A stretch of DNA of 57,966 bases, from contig DASQMI010000061.1 of the NCBI GenBank assembly GCA_035645555.1, positions 1 through 57,966 on the forward strand. The letters run 5' to 3'. The first letter of the stretch is position 1. Every line of letters starts with the position of its first letter. Shown here piece after piece: positions 8,292 to 17,834 of this stretch. A program made the translations under genes and the position numbers. Under the pieces are notes generated by a model. It made no database searches. It was not told where the DNA came from and saw only the letters and a list, made by a program, of their open reading frames with translations. Source of the DNA: Lysobacter_F sp035645555 (lineage in GTDB: Bacteria > Pseudomonadota > Gammaproteobacteria > Xanthomonadales > Xanthomonadaceae).

Positions 8292-8936
8292 TCACCCCGG
8301 CCCGGCGTAGAGGGCGTGACGGTCGATGTAGGCGGCCACCGCCGGCGGCACCCAGGCGCGCCACGGCCCGCCGGCGGCGATCGCGCCGCGGATCGCGCTC
8401 GCCGAGGCCGGATGCAGCGGGTGCCGCAGCCGGAACACGCGCCCGGCGGGCGCGGCGGCGAGCGCGTGCGGGTCGTCGCTCCAGCGTGTCGCAACCGCCT
8501 CCTGCAGCGCCGGCGCCAGCGTCTGCAGCGGGCTGTCGGCGCGCTCGGCGACCACGAAGTGGGCCAGATCGAACAGCGCGCGCCAGTCCTTCCAGCCCGG
8601 CAGGCCGAGGAAGCTGTCGGCGCCGACCAGCAGCGCGATCGGCGCCTCGGGCCCGATCTCCGCACGCAGTTCGCGCAACGTGTCGACGCTGTAGGACGGG
8701 GTCGCCCGGCGCAACTCACGCAGCTCGACCGCCAGTCCGCGCTCGCCGGCGACCGCCAGCTCGACCATGCGCGCGCGATGCCGCGCGTCCGCGCCAGGCG
8801 CCGGCCGATGCGGCGGGTCGGCGGCGGGCATCAGATGGACGGTGGTGCCGAACGTGTCGCGCGCGGCGCGGGCGATGCTGAGGTGCCCGTCGTGGATCGG
8901 ATCGAACGTGCCGCCGTAGAGCAGCCGCAGCGCCAC
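8292..8936 (-). CDS. nadD: Nicotinate-nucleotide adenylyltransferase NadD
   Basis: NadD transfers AMP from ATP to nicotinate mononucleotide, forming deamido-NAD in NAD synthesis. The nucleotidyltransferase signature YGGTFDPIHDGH is at the N-terminus and the second substrate motif, SASAIRG, is near residue 190. Other family blocks are LLVGADSFLGLPGWKDW and TPSYSVDTLREL. The protein has 214 residues from GTG 8936; the longer open frame upstream belongs to holA in another frame. The holA stop is one base before the nadD start, so the two are likely translationally coupled in the leuS-lptE-holA-nadD cluster. Confidence 0.95.
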   Translation of the reverse strand: MALRLLYGGTFDPIHDGHLSIARAARDTFGTTVHLMPAADPPHRPAPGADARHRARMVELAVAGERGLAVELRELRRATPSYSVDTLRELRAEIGPEAPIALLVGADSFLGLPGWKDWRALFDLAHFVVAERADSPLQTLAPALQEAVATRWSDDPHALAAAPAGRVFRLRHPLHPASASAIRGAIAAGGPWRAWVPPAVAAYIDRHALYAGPG

Positions 8937-8937
8937 C

Positions 8938-9972
8938 TCACGCCTCCAGCAGGCGTGCCGCGCGCGGCTCGGCGACCGCCAGCAGCAGCCGTTCGAGCGC
9001 CTGCCAGGCATCGCCGGGCTCGCGCCCCTTGGCGATGCGATCGATGCGGCCGGCCGCGACCACGAACGCTTCCCAGCGCGGCGCAGGATGGCGCTGCAGC
9101 GCACGCCGATAGACCGGCTGCTTGGAATCCCACACCCGTTGCGCGCGGAACTCGGCAGCGAGGTTGCCGCCGCGCGCGGCGGCGCGCGCGAGAGCGGCGG
9201 TGCGCTGCAGCTCCATCACCACCATGCCGAGGAGGCCCGGCACCGCCTCGCCTTCGGCACGCAGGCCGGCGAGCATGCGGCTGACTTGCACGCCCTGGCC
9301 GTTGAGCGCCGCATCCATCAGCCGGAACACGTCGAAGCGCGCGGCATCGGCCACCAGCGCCTGCATCCGCGCCGCATCCAGCGGCGTGCCGTCGGCGAGC
9401 AGCGCGAGCTTGTCGATTTCCTGCGCCGCGGCGAGCAGGTTGCCTTCGACGCGGTCGGCCAGCAGCTGCACCGCATCCCGTTCGGCGCGCAGGCCGCGCG
9501 CGCGCAGGCGGCGCTCGATCCATTCCGGCAACTCGTGCGGCTTGATCGGCCACGCCACCGCGACCGCGCCGATGCGCGCGATCGCTTCGCTCCACGCGCC
9601 GCCGTGCTGCTTGCTCCACTCGTTGCAGGTGATGAGCAGCACCACGTCGGGAGGCGGGTTGGCGCAGAACTCGGCGATCACCTGCGCGCCTTCCTTGCCG
9701 GGCTTGCCGCCCGGCAGGCGCAGTTCGACCAGCCGGCGCGCGGCGAACAGGCTGGGCGCATTGAAGCTGGCCGCGAGCGCGTTCCAGTCCGGCTCGCGGG
9801 CGTTGCCCTCGGCCTCGTGCACTTCGCGTTCGGTGATGCCCTGCGCGCGCGCCGCGGCGCGCACCGCGTCGGCGGCTTCCAGCACGCGCAGCAGCTCGGC
9901 GCCGGCGATCAGGTAGGCAGGGCGAAGCCCGGCGTCGAGCTGGGCGACCAGCTGTTCGGGCTTGAGCTCCAT
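8938..9972 (-). CDS. holA: DNA polymerase III delta subunit
   Basis: HolA is the clamp-loader delta subunit that opens the beta sliding clamp. The 344-residue protein starts MELKPEQLVAQLDAGLRPAY and contains YLIAGAELLRVLEAADAVR, the usual N-terminal ATPase-like fold without a functional Walker site. Later blocks include VVLLITCNEWSKQ and LADRVEGNLLAAAQEIDKL, where the conserved GNLLAA..EI.KL motif precedes the C-terminal collar domain. It lies 3 nt downstream of lptE and one base upstream of nadD, the standard order in this lineage. Confidence 0.95.
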   Translation of the reverse strand: MELKPEQLVAQLDAGLRPAYLIAGAELLRVLEAADAVRAAARAQGITEREVHEAEGNAREPDWNALAASFNAPSLFAARRLVELRLPGGKPGKEGAQVIAEFCANPPPDVVLLITCNEWSKQHGGAWSEAIARIGAVAVAWPIKPHELPEWIERRLRARGLRAERDAVQLLADRVEGNLLAAAQEIDKLALLADGTPLDAARMQALVADAARFDVFRLMDAALNGQGVQVSRMLAGLRAEGEAVPGLLGMVVMELQRTAALARAAARGGNLAAEFRAQRVWDSKQPVYRRALQRHPAPRWEAFVVAAGRIDRIAKGREPGDAWQALERLLLAVAEPRAARLLEA

Positions 9973-9975
9973 CGC

Positions 9976-10602
9976 TCAGCGCGCGGGCGCGTCGCCCTCG
10001 CCGTCCGCGTCCTCGGCCTCGAGCGCCTCGGCGGCACGCTCGGCGGCGCGCGCGGCGTCCGGCGCGGTCGCCGTCGGCATGCGCTGCACGCCGGTCGCCG
10101 GGTCGGCTGCGCCGCGCACCATCACGGCGTCGATCCGTCGCAGCACCGAAGCGGCCATCTCGCGCTGCAGCTCGTGCTGCAGGATCTCGCGCTCGCCTTC
10201 GGTGCCGATCGCATTGGTCGGGCTGGACACGTAATCGCGCGACAGCTCGATCGCCTGCCGCGGCACCAGCGCGGTGCCGTCGGCGGCGCGCAGCTCGAAC
10301 ACGACCGCATAACGCAGCGAAAACTCCTGCGCGCGGCCGAACTGGTCGACCGCGATCGGCGTGTCGCCCCAGCGCTCGGAGATCAGGTCGAGCACCGCCG
10401 CGTTCTCGTCCTCGGCGGTCGCCGCCTGCGCGCCGGCGCGGGTGAGCGCCTGCGCCAGGTCGTCGGCGAGCGGGCTGTACGGGTTGCCGGAGGCCACCCG
10501 CACGGGGCCGAGATCGGGCGGCAGCGTCAGCGCGCTGCGCAGGTGGAAACCGCACGCCGACAGGGCGAGCGCGAGGGCGATCGGAACGAGGCGACGGATC
10601 AT
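9976..10602 (-). CDS. lptE: LPS-assembly lipoprotein LptE
   Basis: LptE is the outer-membrane lipoprotein that plugs LptD and helps deliver lipopolysaccharide to the cell surface. The 208-residue protein has a short signal peptide and a lipobox LSAC with the lipidated Cys at residue 17, followed by GFHLRSALTLPPDLGPVRV, the typical LptE opening. The C-terminal 35 residues are an Ala/Glu/Asp-rich tail that is probably disordered and unusual in length. The ATG at 10602 was chosen because it directly precedes the signal peptide. It lies between leuS and holA, as in most gammaproteobacteria. Confidence 0.93.
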   Translation of the reverse strand: MIRRLVPIALALALSACGFHLRSALTLPPDLGPVRVASGNPYSPLADDLAQALTRAGAQAATAEDENAAVLDLISERWGDTPIAVDQFGRAQEFSLRYAVVFELRAADGTALVPRQAIELSRDYVSSPTNAIGTEGEREILQHELQREMAASVLRRIDAVMVRGAADPATGVQRMPTATAPDAARAAERAAEALEAEDADGEGDAPAR

Positions 10603-10655
10603 GCGCGCAGTCTGGACGAGGGGGCGGTTGCCGGCAAGCGTGGCGCCAGCGGCGC

Positions 10656-13397
10656 TCACACCACGATGTTGACGATCTTGCCGGGCACCACGATCACCTT
10701 GCGGACCGTCTGGCCCTCGAGGAACTTGGCGACGTTGGGCTCGGCCATCGCCTGGCGTTCGATCGCCTCGCGCTCGGCGCCGACCGGCGCCTCGATCGTG
10801 CCGCGCAGCTTGCCGTTGACCTGCACCGCGAGCGTGACCGCGTCGCGCACCAGCGCGGCGGCATCCGGCTGCGGGAACGGCACGTCCTCCAGCACCGTCT
10901 CCGGATGGCCGAGCACCTGCCACAGCGCATGGCAGAGGTGCGGCGTGACCGGGTTCAGCAGCAGCACCATGGTCTCCAGCGCCTCGTGGCGCACCGCGCG
11001 GCCCTGCTCGCTCATGTCGTCGAACTTCGACACCGCGTTGAGCAGCTCCATCAGCGCGGCGATCGCGGTGTTGAAGCTGTGGCGGCGGCCGTAGTCGTCG
11101 CCGACCTTCTGGATGGTCTCGTGCAGCTGGCGGCGCAGCGCCTTCTGCGCCGGCGTGAGGGCGCCCGGATCGACCACCGGGTGGTCGGGCTGAGCGGCGT
11201 GCGTCACCACCTCGCGCCAGAACCGGCGCAGGAAGCGCGCCATGCCCTCGACGCCGGCCTCGTTCCACTCCAGCGACTGCTCCGGCGGCGCGGCGAACAT
11301 CGAGAACAGCCGCACGGTGTCGGCACCGTAGCGCGCCACCATCAGCTGCGGATCGACGCCGTTGTTCTTCGACTTCGACATCTTCTCGGTGCCGCCGATC
11401 TGCACCGGCAGCCCGTCGAGCTTGGACACCGCGCCGACGATGCGACCGCGCTCGTCGCGTTCGATCTCCACATCGGCGGGGTTGATCCACTCCTTCGAGC
11501 CGTCCGCACTGTCGCGGTAGAACGTCTCGGCGATCACCATGCCCTGGCAGAGCAGGTGCGTGGCCGGCTCGTCGGACGCGACCAGTCCGGCATCGCGCAT
11601 GAGCTTGTGATAGAAGCGGAAGTACAGCAGGTGCAGGATCGCGTGCTCGATGCCGCCGATGTACTGGTCGACCGGCAGCCAATGGTTGGCGCGCGCATCG
11701 ATCATGTCGGCCGCGCCCGGCGAGGTGTAGCGCGCGTAATACCAGCTCGACTCCATGAAGGTGTCGAACGTGTCGGTCTCGCGCTCGGCCGCACCGCCGC
11801 ATTGCGGGCAGGTGGTCTTGCGCCACTGCGGATCGCTCTTGATCGGCGACTGCACGCCCGAGAACGCCACGTCCTCCGGCAGCACCACCGGCAACTGGTC
11901 TTCCGGCACCGGCACGTCGCCGCACTTCGGGCACAGGATCACCGGGATCGGGCAGCCCCAGTAACGCTGGCGGCTTACGCCCCAGTCGCGCAGGCGGAAG
12001 TTGACCCGGCGCTGGCCGCGGCCTTCGGTCTCGAAGCGCGCGGCGAGCGCCTCGAACGCCTGCGGGTAGTCCATGCCGTCGAGCTCGCCGGAGTTCACCA
12101 GCCAGCCGCGCTCGGTGTAGGCGCCCTCTTCCTGGATGCGCCGCTCGAAATCGGCGACCACCTGCACCGCCGCGCGGGTGTCGTAGGCGTCGGTGGCCGG
12201 CTGCTTGCCGAGAGCGGTGCTCATCGGGTCGGCGTGATGGGCGAGGTCCTCGCCGATCTCGGACAGCGCATCGCGCACTTCGGTCGGCACCACCACCATG
12301 CGGACCGGCAGGCCGTATTTCTTCGCGAACTGCCAGTCGCGCTCGTCGTGCCCGGGCACGCCCATCACCGCGCCGGTGCCGTAGTTCATCAGCACGAAGT
12401 TGGCGACGTACACCGGCACGTCCTCGCCGGTGAGCGGGTGCACTGCACGCAGACCGGTGTCGATGCCGCGCTTCTCCTGCGTTTCGAGCTCGGCCTCGGA
12501 AACACCGCCGCGGCGCAGCTCCTCCAGGAATGCGGCCAGCTCGGGATCGGACGCTGCCGCCTGCTTGGCCAGCGGATGCTCGCCGGCGATCGAGACGAAC
12601 GTGACGCCCATCAGCGTGTCCGGACGCGTGGTGAACACGCTCAGCGGCGCCAGCGGGCGGCCGGCGCCGTCGCGCACATCGAAGCGGATCTCCAGCCCCT
12701 CGCTGCGCCCGATCCAGTTGCGCTGCATGGTCTTGACCGCTTCCGGCCAGCCCGGCAGGCGGTCGAGCTCGTCGAGCAGCTCCTGCGCGTACGCGGTGAT
12801 TTTGAGGAACCACTGCGGGATCTCGCGCTTCTCCACCAGCGCACCGGTGCGCCAGCCGCGGCCGTCGATCACCTGCTCGTTGGCGAGCACGGTCTGATCG
12901 ACCGGGTCCCAGTTGACGACCGAGTTCTTGCGGTACGCGAGGCCCTTCTTCATCAGCCGCACGAACATGCGCTGTTCGTGCACGTAGTAGTCGGGCCGGC
13001 AGGTCGCGAACTCGCGCGACCAGTCGATGGCGTAGCCCATCTGCTTGAGCTGCGCCTTCATGTGCTCGATGTTGGCGTAGGTCCACTTCGCCGGCGCGGT
13101 TCGGTTCTTGATCGCGGCGTTCTCGGCCGGTAGGCCGAACGCATCCCAGCCCATCGGCTGCAGCACGTTGTGGCCGGTCATCCGCTTGTAGCGGCTGATC
13201 ACGTCGCCGATGGTGTAGTTGCGCACGTGCCCCATGTGCAGCGCGCCCGACGGGTACGGCAGCATCGACAGGCAGTAGAACTTGGGCTTGTCGGCGGCCT
13301 CGTCGACCTCGTAGGCGCGGGTGACCTCCCAGTAGCGCTGGGCGGCGGCCTCGACGGCCTGGGGGTCGTACGGTCGAACGTCGGCGTCTGCGGACAC
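10656..13397 (-). CDS. leuS: Leucyl-tRNA synthetase
   Basis: LeuS charges tRNA-Leu. The 913-residue class I synthetase shows the HIGH-like motif in PYPSGALHMGHVRNYTIGDV near residue 45, an inserted CP1 editing domain (including the TTRPDTLMG threonine-rich loop), and KMSKSKNNG near residue 625. Two CxxC pairs (CPKCG, CPQCGG) lie in the zinc-ribbon part. The start codon is GTG at 13397 (MSADADVRPYDPQAVEA); no strong ribosome binding site is visible. It is the first gene of a minus-strand cluster with lptE, holA and nadD, and is divergent from an amidohydrolase gene 188 bp away. Confidence 0.98.
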   Translation of the reverse strand: MSADADVRPYDPQAVEAAAQRYWEVTRAYEVDEAADKPKFYCLSMLPYPSGALHMGHVRNYTIGDVISRYKRMTGHNVLQPMGWDAFGLPAENAAIKNRTAPAKWTYANIEHMKAQLKQMGYAIDWSREFATCRPDYYVHEQRMFVRLMKKGLAYRKNSVVNWDPVDQTVLANEQVIDGRGWRTGALVEKREIPQWFLKITAYAQELLDELDRLPGWPEAVKTMQRNWIGRSEGLEIRFDVRDGAGRPLAPLSVFTTRPDTLMGVTFVSIAGEHPLAKQAAASDPELAAFLEELRRGGVSEAELETQEKRGIDTGLRAVHPLTGEDVPVYVANFVLMNYGTGAVMGVPGHDERDWQFAKKYGLPVRMVVVPTEVRDALSEIGEDLAHHADPMSTALGKQPATDAYDTRAAVQVVADFERRIQEEGAYTERGWLVNSGELDGMDYPQAFEALAARFETEGRGQRRVNFRLRDWGVSRQRYWGCPIPVILCPKCGDVPVPEDQLPVVLPEDVAFSGVQSPIKSDPQWRKTTCPQCGGAAERETDTFDTFMESSWYYARYTSPGAADMIDARANHWLPVDQYIGGIEHAILHLLYFRFYHKLMRDAGLVASDEPATHLLCQGMVIAETFYRDSADGSKEWINPADVEIERDERGRIVGAVSKLDGLPVQIGGTEKMSKSKNNGVDPQLMVARYGADTVRLFSMFAAPPEQSLEWNEAGVEGMARFLRRFWREVVTHAAQPDHPVVDPGALTPAQKALRRQLHETIQKVGDDYGRRHSFNTAIAALMELLNAVSKFDDMSEQGRAVRHEALETMVLLLNPVTPHLCHALWQVLGHPETVLEDVPFPQPDAAALVRDAVTLAVQVNGKLRGTIEAPVGAEREAIERQAMAEPNVAKFLEGQTVRKVIVVPGKIVNIVV

Positions 13398-13585
13398 GGC
13401 AGGCAGGGCAGGAAAAAGGGAAGCCGAAGCCTACCGCAGCGCAGCAAATCCCGTCACGCCGCTGAGCTGAATCCGCCGGCGCCGCACGGCGGGCCCGCGC
13501 CGCCGAGCACGCTCCCGAGCTCAGCCCGCGCGCGAATGCCGGCCCGCGCGTGCTTCAATCGGCCATCCGACAAGGAGATGCCGCG

Positions 13586-14872
13586 ATGCCCCGCACGTCC
13601 CGCCTGCTGTTCGCCCTTGCCCTGGCGCCGTTCTGCGCCGCCGCAGCCGAACCGGTCGCGCTGCAGTGCGAGCGGCTGTTCGATGCGCGCAGCGGGCGCC
13701 TGCTCGATGCGCGCACGGTGGTGGTCCGCGACGGCCGCATCGTCGACGTGCTGCCCGGACGCGCGCAGGTCGAAGGCGCGAAGGCGGTCGACCTCGCCGG
13801 CCATACCTGCTCCCCCGGCTGGACCGACCTCCACGTGCACCTGGACCAGGAGTCCAGCCCCAGCAGCTATGTGGAGGAATTCCGCCTCGACCCGGTCGAC
13901 TTCGGCTTCCGCGCGGTCGGCTATGCGGAGAAGACGCTGATGGCCGGCTTCACCAGCGTGCGCGACCTCGGCGGCGACATCACCCTCAACCTGCGCGACG
14001 CGATCAACCAGGGCCACCTCAAGGGCCCGCGGATCTTCGCGGCGGGGCGCTCGATCGCCACTACCGGCGGCCACGCCGACCCCACCAACGGCTACAACAG
14101 CGAGCTGTCGCACCTGCTCGGCACGCCGGGCCCGACCGAGGGCGTGGTCAATTCGCCCGACGAGGCCCGCCAGGCAGTGCGCCAGCGCTACAAGGACGGC
14201 AGCGACGTCATCAAGATAACCGCGACCGGCGGCGTGCTCTCCTACGCGAAGTCAGCCGACGCGCCGCAGTTCACCGTGGAGGAGATCCGCGCGATCGTCG
14301 ACACCGCGCGCGACTACGGCTTCAAGGTCGCCGCGCACGCGCACGGCACCGAAGGCATGAAGCGCGCGGTGCAAGCCGGCGTGACCAGCATCGAGCACGG
14401 CACCTACATGACCGACGAGGTCATGGCGCTGATGAAGCAGAAGGGCACCTGGTACGTGCCCACCCTGTACGCCGGCCGCTTCGTCACCGAGAAGGCGAAG
14501 CAGCCGGGGTATTTCCCGGAGATCGTGCGGCCGAAGGCGGCGCGCGTCGGCGCCGACATGCAGCAGACGTTCGCGCGCGCCTACAAGGCGGGGGTGCGGA
14601 TCGCGTTCGGCACCGACATGGGCGTCGGGCCGCATGGCGACAACGCGCGCGAGTTCGTCTACATGGTGGAAGCCGGCATGCCCCCGGCAGTCGCGCTGCA
14701 GGCGGCCACGATCCGCGCCGCAGAGGTGCTCGGCGTCGACGACCAGGGCGTGATCGAGCCCGGCAAGCGTGCCGACATCGTCGCCATGCCCGGCAACCCG
14801 CTGGAGGACATCGGCATGGTGATGAAGGTCGACTTCGTGATGAAGGACGGCGTCATCTACCGTCAGCCATGA
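13586..14872 (+). CDS. Secreted metal-dependent amidohydrolase (Xaa-Pro dipeptidase-like)
   Basis: A 428-residue protein with a signal peptide (cleavage near residue 21) and an amidohydrolase TIM-barrel. Metal ligands are visible as HVHLD (H83, H85), a Lys in VIKITATGG that is likely carboxylated, His in AAHAHG, His in TSIEHG, and Asp in FGTDMG. The pattern matches the subgroup often annotated as Xaa-Pro dipeptidase or imidazolonepropionase-like, which cleaves C-terminal residues from short N-blocked peptides. Substrate is not determined here. ATG 13586 follows AAGGAG by 8 nt. The stop overlaps the start of the next gene (ATGA), implying coupled translation. Confidence 0.9.
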   Translation: MPRTSRLLFALALAPFCAAAAEPVALQCERLFDARSGRLLDARTVVVRDGRIVDVLPGRAQVEGAKAVDLAGHTCSPGWTDLHVHLDQESSPSSYVEEFRLDPVDFGFRAVGYAEKTLMAGFTSVRDLGGDITLNLRDAINQGHLKGPRIFAAGRSIATTGGHADPTNGYNSELSHLLGTPGPTEGVVNSPDEARQAVRQRYKDGSDVIKITATGGVLSYAKSADAPQFTVEEIRAIVDTARDYGFKVAAHAHGTEGMKRAVQAGVTSIEHGTYMTDEVMALMKQKGTWYVPTLYAGRFVTEKAKQPGYFPEIVRPKAARVGADMQQTFARAYKAGVRIAFGTDMGVGPHGDNAREFVYMVEAGMPPAVALQAATIRAAEVLGVDDQGVIEPGKRADIVAMPGNPLEDIGMVMKVDFVMKDGVIYRQP

Positions 14873-15924
14873 GCCGGAGCGCGCTGCTCGCGCTGCTGCT
14901 CGCCGCGCCGCTCGCGCACGCGGCGCCTTCGTTGCCGGCGTACCGTGAGTTCGACGACTGGCTGGTGGCCTGCGACAACACCGGCCATTGCGAGGCGCGC
15001 GGGCTGCAGGACCGCGCCGATGCGCTCGCGCTGGTGCTGCGCCGCGACGCCGCCGCAGGTGCCGTGCCGGTGCTCGAACTGCGCGCGCTGGCCGACCCGC
15101 ACCTGCCGCCGGCATTCGCGTTCGACGGCCGGGCGGTGCCGATCGACGCACGCGACTGGTTCGTGCACATCGAGGAACTCGACGGCGCGGACGCGTACTG
15201 GCTGCGCAGCCGCGGCATCGCTGCGGTTCACAAGTTCGTCGATGCCGCGCGGCGCGCGCAGCGCGTCGGCATTGCCGGCGAGCATGCGCACGGTTCGCTG
15301 GCCGGCCTCAACGCCGCGTTGCTGTTCATCGACGAGGTGCAGGGTCGGGTCGGCACGCGCGGCGCGCTGCTGGCGCGCGGCGAGCGCGACGACGGCGCGG
15401 TGCCGCCCCCGCGCCCACCGCCCGTGCTGCGCGCTTCGCCGTGGAGCGGTGCCCAGCCGGAGGCGCGCGACGCCCGCCGCTACCTGCAGCGCCTGCCCTC
15501 GCCCGCCGACTGCGATGACGACGCAACGCCCGCCGACGGCACGCTGGTCGCGATTTCCGCCAGCGAGGCGATCGCGCTGGTGCCGTGCCTGCGCGGTGCC
15601 TACCAGACCACGTATGCGCTCTACCGCGGCCCGCGTGCTGCCCCGGAGCGCGCACGCCCGCTGACACTGGTGCTCGATCCGCTCGACGGTCGTCGCCAGC
15701 CGGCACTGCTGGCCAACGTCGCCTACGACCCGGCGACCGCCACCCTGCGCGCCCACGCCAAGGGCCGCGGCCTGTTCGATTGCGGCGACCGTGCCGAGTG
15801 GGTGTTCGACGGCCGCACGTTCGAACTGGCGGACTACCGCCGGCAGGATCGCTGCGGCGGCACTGCGCCTGGCGACTTCCCGGTGCTGTGGCGCACGCGG
15901 GTGCTCGCGGAGCCGCCGCGATGA
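14869..15924 (+). CDS. DUF1176-domain secreted protein
   Basis: A 351-residue protein with a signal peptide (about residues 1-20, ending AHA) and the DUF1176 opening YREFDDWLVACDNTGHCEAR. Four to six cysteines, including a C-terminal pair, fit a disulfide-bonded periplasmic protein. The function of DUF1176 is unknown. The start overlaps the amidohydrolase stop and the stop overlaps the SemiSWEET start, both as ATGA, so the three genes form a tightly coupled unit. Confidence 0.88.
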   Translation: MSRSALLALLLAAPLAHAAPSLPAYREFDDWLVACDNTGHCEARGLQDRADALALVLRRDAAAGAVPVLELRALADPHLPPAFAFDGRAVPIDARDWFVHIEELDGADAYWLRSRGIAAVHKFVDAARRAQRVGIAGEHAHGSLAGLNAALLFIDEVQGRVGTRGALLARGERDDGAVPPPRPPPVLRASPWSGAQPEARDARRYLQRLPSPADCDDDATPADGTLVAISASEAIALVPCLRGAYQTTYALYRGPRAAPERARPLTLVLDPLDGRRQPALLANVAYDPATATLRAHAKGRGLFDCGDRAEWVFDGRTFELADYRRQDRCGGTAPGDFPVLWRTRVLAEPPR

Positions 15925-16172
15925 GCGGCGAGTGGATCGGCTACGTCGCCGCGGCGCTGACCACGGTCGCGTTCGTGCCGCAGGCGTTCAAGACCATCCG
16001 CAGCAAGGACACGCGCGGCATCTCGCTGTCGATGTACGTGGTGTTCACCAGCGGGGTCGCGTGCTGGCTCGTCTACGGCCTGATGCTCGGCTCGTGGCCG
16101 ATGATCCTCGCCAACGTGGTCACGTTCGCGCTGGCGGCGACGATCCTGGCGCTGAAGCTGCGCTACCGCTGA
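15921..16172 (+). CDS. SemiSWEET family sugar transporter
   Basis: An 83-residue membrane protein with three helices and the PQ-loop signature (AAALTTVAFVPQAFKTIRSK, then TRGISLSMYVVFTSGVACWL). SemiSWEETs act as homodimers moving sugars by facilitated diffusion. Length and motif are typical. It begins inside the stop of the DUF1176 gene (ATGA). Its 3' end overlaps the convergent DUF998-like gene by 53 bp. The sugar is not known. Confidence 0.93.
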   Translation: MSGEWIGYVAAALTTVAFVPQAFKTIRSKDTRGISLSMYVVFTSGVACWLVYGLMLGSWPMILANVVTFALAATILALKLRYR

Positions 16173-16761
16173 GCACGACGAACGACAGCAGCCACAGCAG
16201 CAGCGCGAGCCGCTGCGCCAGCGCCGCCGGCAGCAGCAACTGCGGCAACGCCGCCAGCACCAGCACCAGCAGCGCGGCCGCGGCGAGGAACGGCGCGCGC
16301 GCGCGCCCTCCGGGCAGGCGCGACAACCCCCACGCCAGCAGCGCCGCGCCGGGCACGTACGCTACCCACCACAGCATCCACGCCCCCGCATGCAGGCGGC
16401 TGGCGTCGCTGTCGAGGTCGCGGGGATCCAGCGGCAGCAGGCCCTGCAGCGCGAACGCCAGCGCCGACAGCGCCAGCATCCAGCAGCCCAGCCGCGCGCC
16501 CCAGCGCACCGGCGAGGGCAACCGCCCGCGCAGCCGCACCGCCGTCCAGGCCGCCAGCAGGCCCGGCACCATCCAGCCGAACACGGCGAACCCGGCCGCG
16601 CCCGGAAGTCCGGGCGCACCCAGTAGCGCGAGCGGATGGCGCGCGTGCGAATAGCCCTCGAGCGCGGCGCCAGCCACCAGCGCGGCGGCCACGCACGAGG
16701 CGAGCGCGAGCCAGGCGGGAAGCGCGGTGCGGTCCAGCCGCGGACGACGGCGTGCAGTCAT
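16120..16761 (-). CDS. DUF998-like integral membrane protein
   Basis: A 213-residue protein with about six hydrophobic segments and a DUF998-like layout: a first helix after an Arg-rich N-terminus, GYSHARHPLALLGAPGLPG, then a conserved middle with LPLDPRDLDSDASRLHAG. DUF998 proteins are uncharacterised membrane proteins. The last 16 codons overlap the end of the convergent SemiSWEET gene, so both transcripts could form antisense pairing there. The frame is hydrophobic throughout, which a random frame in this DNA would not be. No operon partner. Confidence 0.75.
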   Translation of the reverse strand: MTARRRPRLDRTALPAWLALASCVAAALVAGAALEGYSHARHPLALLGAPGLPGAAGFAVFGWMVPGLLAAWTAVRLRGRLPSPVRWGARLGCWMLALSALAFALQGLLPLDPRDLDSDASRLHAGAWMLWWVAYVPGAALLAWGLSRLPGGRARAPFLAAAALLVLVLAALPQLLLPAALAQRLALLLWLLSFVVLSGSAASAPGSSPPART

Positions 16762-16842
16762 GCCCCATGCTAGCGTGCCGCCGCCGGCTTGAAGGATGCC
16801 GGCGCGCCCTCATCTTCGCCGCACCTCCGACGAGCCCCTGCA

Positions 16843-17709
16843 ATGACCGACACCGCCACGCCGCACGTCATCGACGTCACCGCCGACACCTTCGAGACCG
16901 AGGTCCTGCAGCGGTCGTTGACCACCCCGGTGCTGATCGACTTCTGGGCGGCGTGGTGCGGCCCGTGCAAGACGCTCGGGCCGATCCTCGAGAAGCTCGC
17001 GGCCGAATACAACGGTGCATTCGTGCTGGCCAAGGTCGATGTCGACAGCGAACCGCAGCTCGCCGGCGCGTTCCAGGTGCGCTCGATCCCGACGGTTTAC
17101 CTGCTGAAGAACGGCCAGCTCGCCGACGGCTTCCCCGGCGCACTGCCGGAGGGCCAGCTGCGCCAGTTCCTGCAGCACCACGGCATCGCGCCGCTGGAGG
17201 CGGCCGCCGCCGCCGAGGCGGAGCCGGAGCCGCCGCGCGACCCGCACGTGGAGGTGATGCGGCTGCGCGCCGAGGTGGCCGCCAACCCGGACAAGGACGA
17301 ACTCAAGCTCGATCTCGCGCTCGCCCTGCTGCGGATCGGCGCCGCGCCGGAAGCCGAGCAGCTGCTCGACGCGCTACCCGCCAACCTGGCGCAGGACGAC
17401 CGCGCCCAGCGTGCCCGGGCCCGCCTCGGCTTCGCCGCCCTGCTGAAGGACGCGCCGCCGCCGGAGGTGCTGGAAACCGCGCTGCGCGGTAATCCCGACG
17501 ACCTGCGTGCGCGCCACCTGCTCGGCGTGCACCGGCTGGTCGCCGGTGATGCGGAAGCCGCGCTCGAGCAGTTCCTGGAGATGCTGCGGCGCGACCGCAA
17601 CTTCGACGACGGCCTGCCGCGCAAGGCGCTGCTCGACGCGTTCCGGGTGATCGAGGACGAGGACCTGGTCGGCGCCTACCGCCGCAAGATGGCCGCGCTG
17701 CTGTTCTGA
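16843..17709 (+). CDS. cnoX: Thioredoxin-TPR co-chaperone CnoX (YbbN)
   Basis: CnoX/YbbN is a thioredoxin-fold holdase that works with GroEL and protects proteins from oxidation. The 288-residue protein has a thioredoxin domain (residues 1-110) with WCGPCK and the cis-Pro loop RSIPTVYLL, then an Ala-rich linker and TPR-like helices (residues 135-288). The intact CGPC motif, rather than SxxC as in E. coli, means it probably keeps thioredoxin redox activity, as in several other bacteria. ATG 16843 starts the conserved MTDTATPHVIDV; an upstream in-frame ATG at 16789 lacks conserved sequence. Confidence 0.93.
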   Translation: MTDTATPHVIDVTADTFETEVLQRSLTTPVLIDFWAAWCGPCKTLGPILEKLAAEYNGAFVLAKVDVDSEPQLAGAFQVRSIPTVYLLKNGQLADGFPGALPEGQLRQFLQHHGIAPLEAAAAAEAEPEPPRDPHVEVMRLRAEVAANPDKDELKLDLALALLRIGAAPEAEQLLDALPANLAQDDRAQRARARLGFAALLKDAPPPEVLETALRGNPDDLRARHLLGVHRLVAGDAEAALEQFLEMLRRDRNFDDGLPRKALLDAFRVIEDEDLVGAYRRKMAALLF

Positions 17710-17834
17710 GCACGGCCGAACCGCGAGCGGCGTCACTCTGACGGAACGGACCGTCGCGCCCGCCGGCGCCGCCGGGCCGGTTTCGCTGCACTGCGGCATG
17801 TGCGACGCTTCCGCGCCCGCTGCCTGCCGTTGCC

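Noticed and set aside
9976..13086. Minus-strand open frame of 1036 codons
   Set aside because: It mixes leuS read out of frame with the lptE frame. Only its last 208 codons, from 10602, are real and are annotated as lptE.
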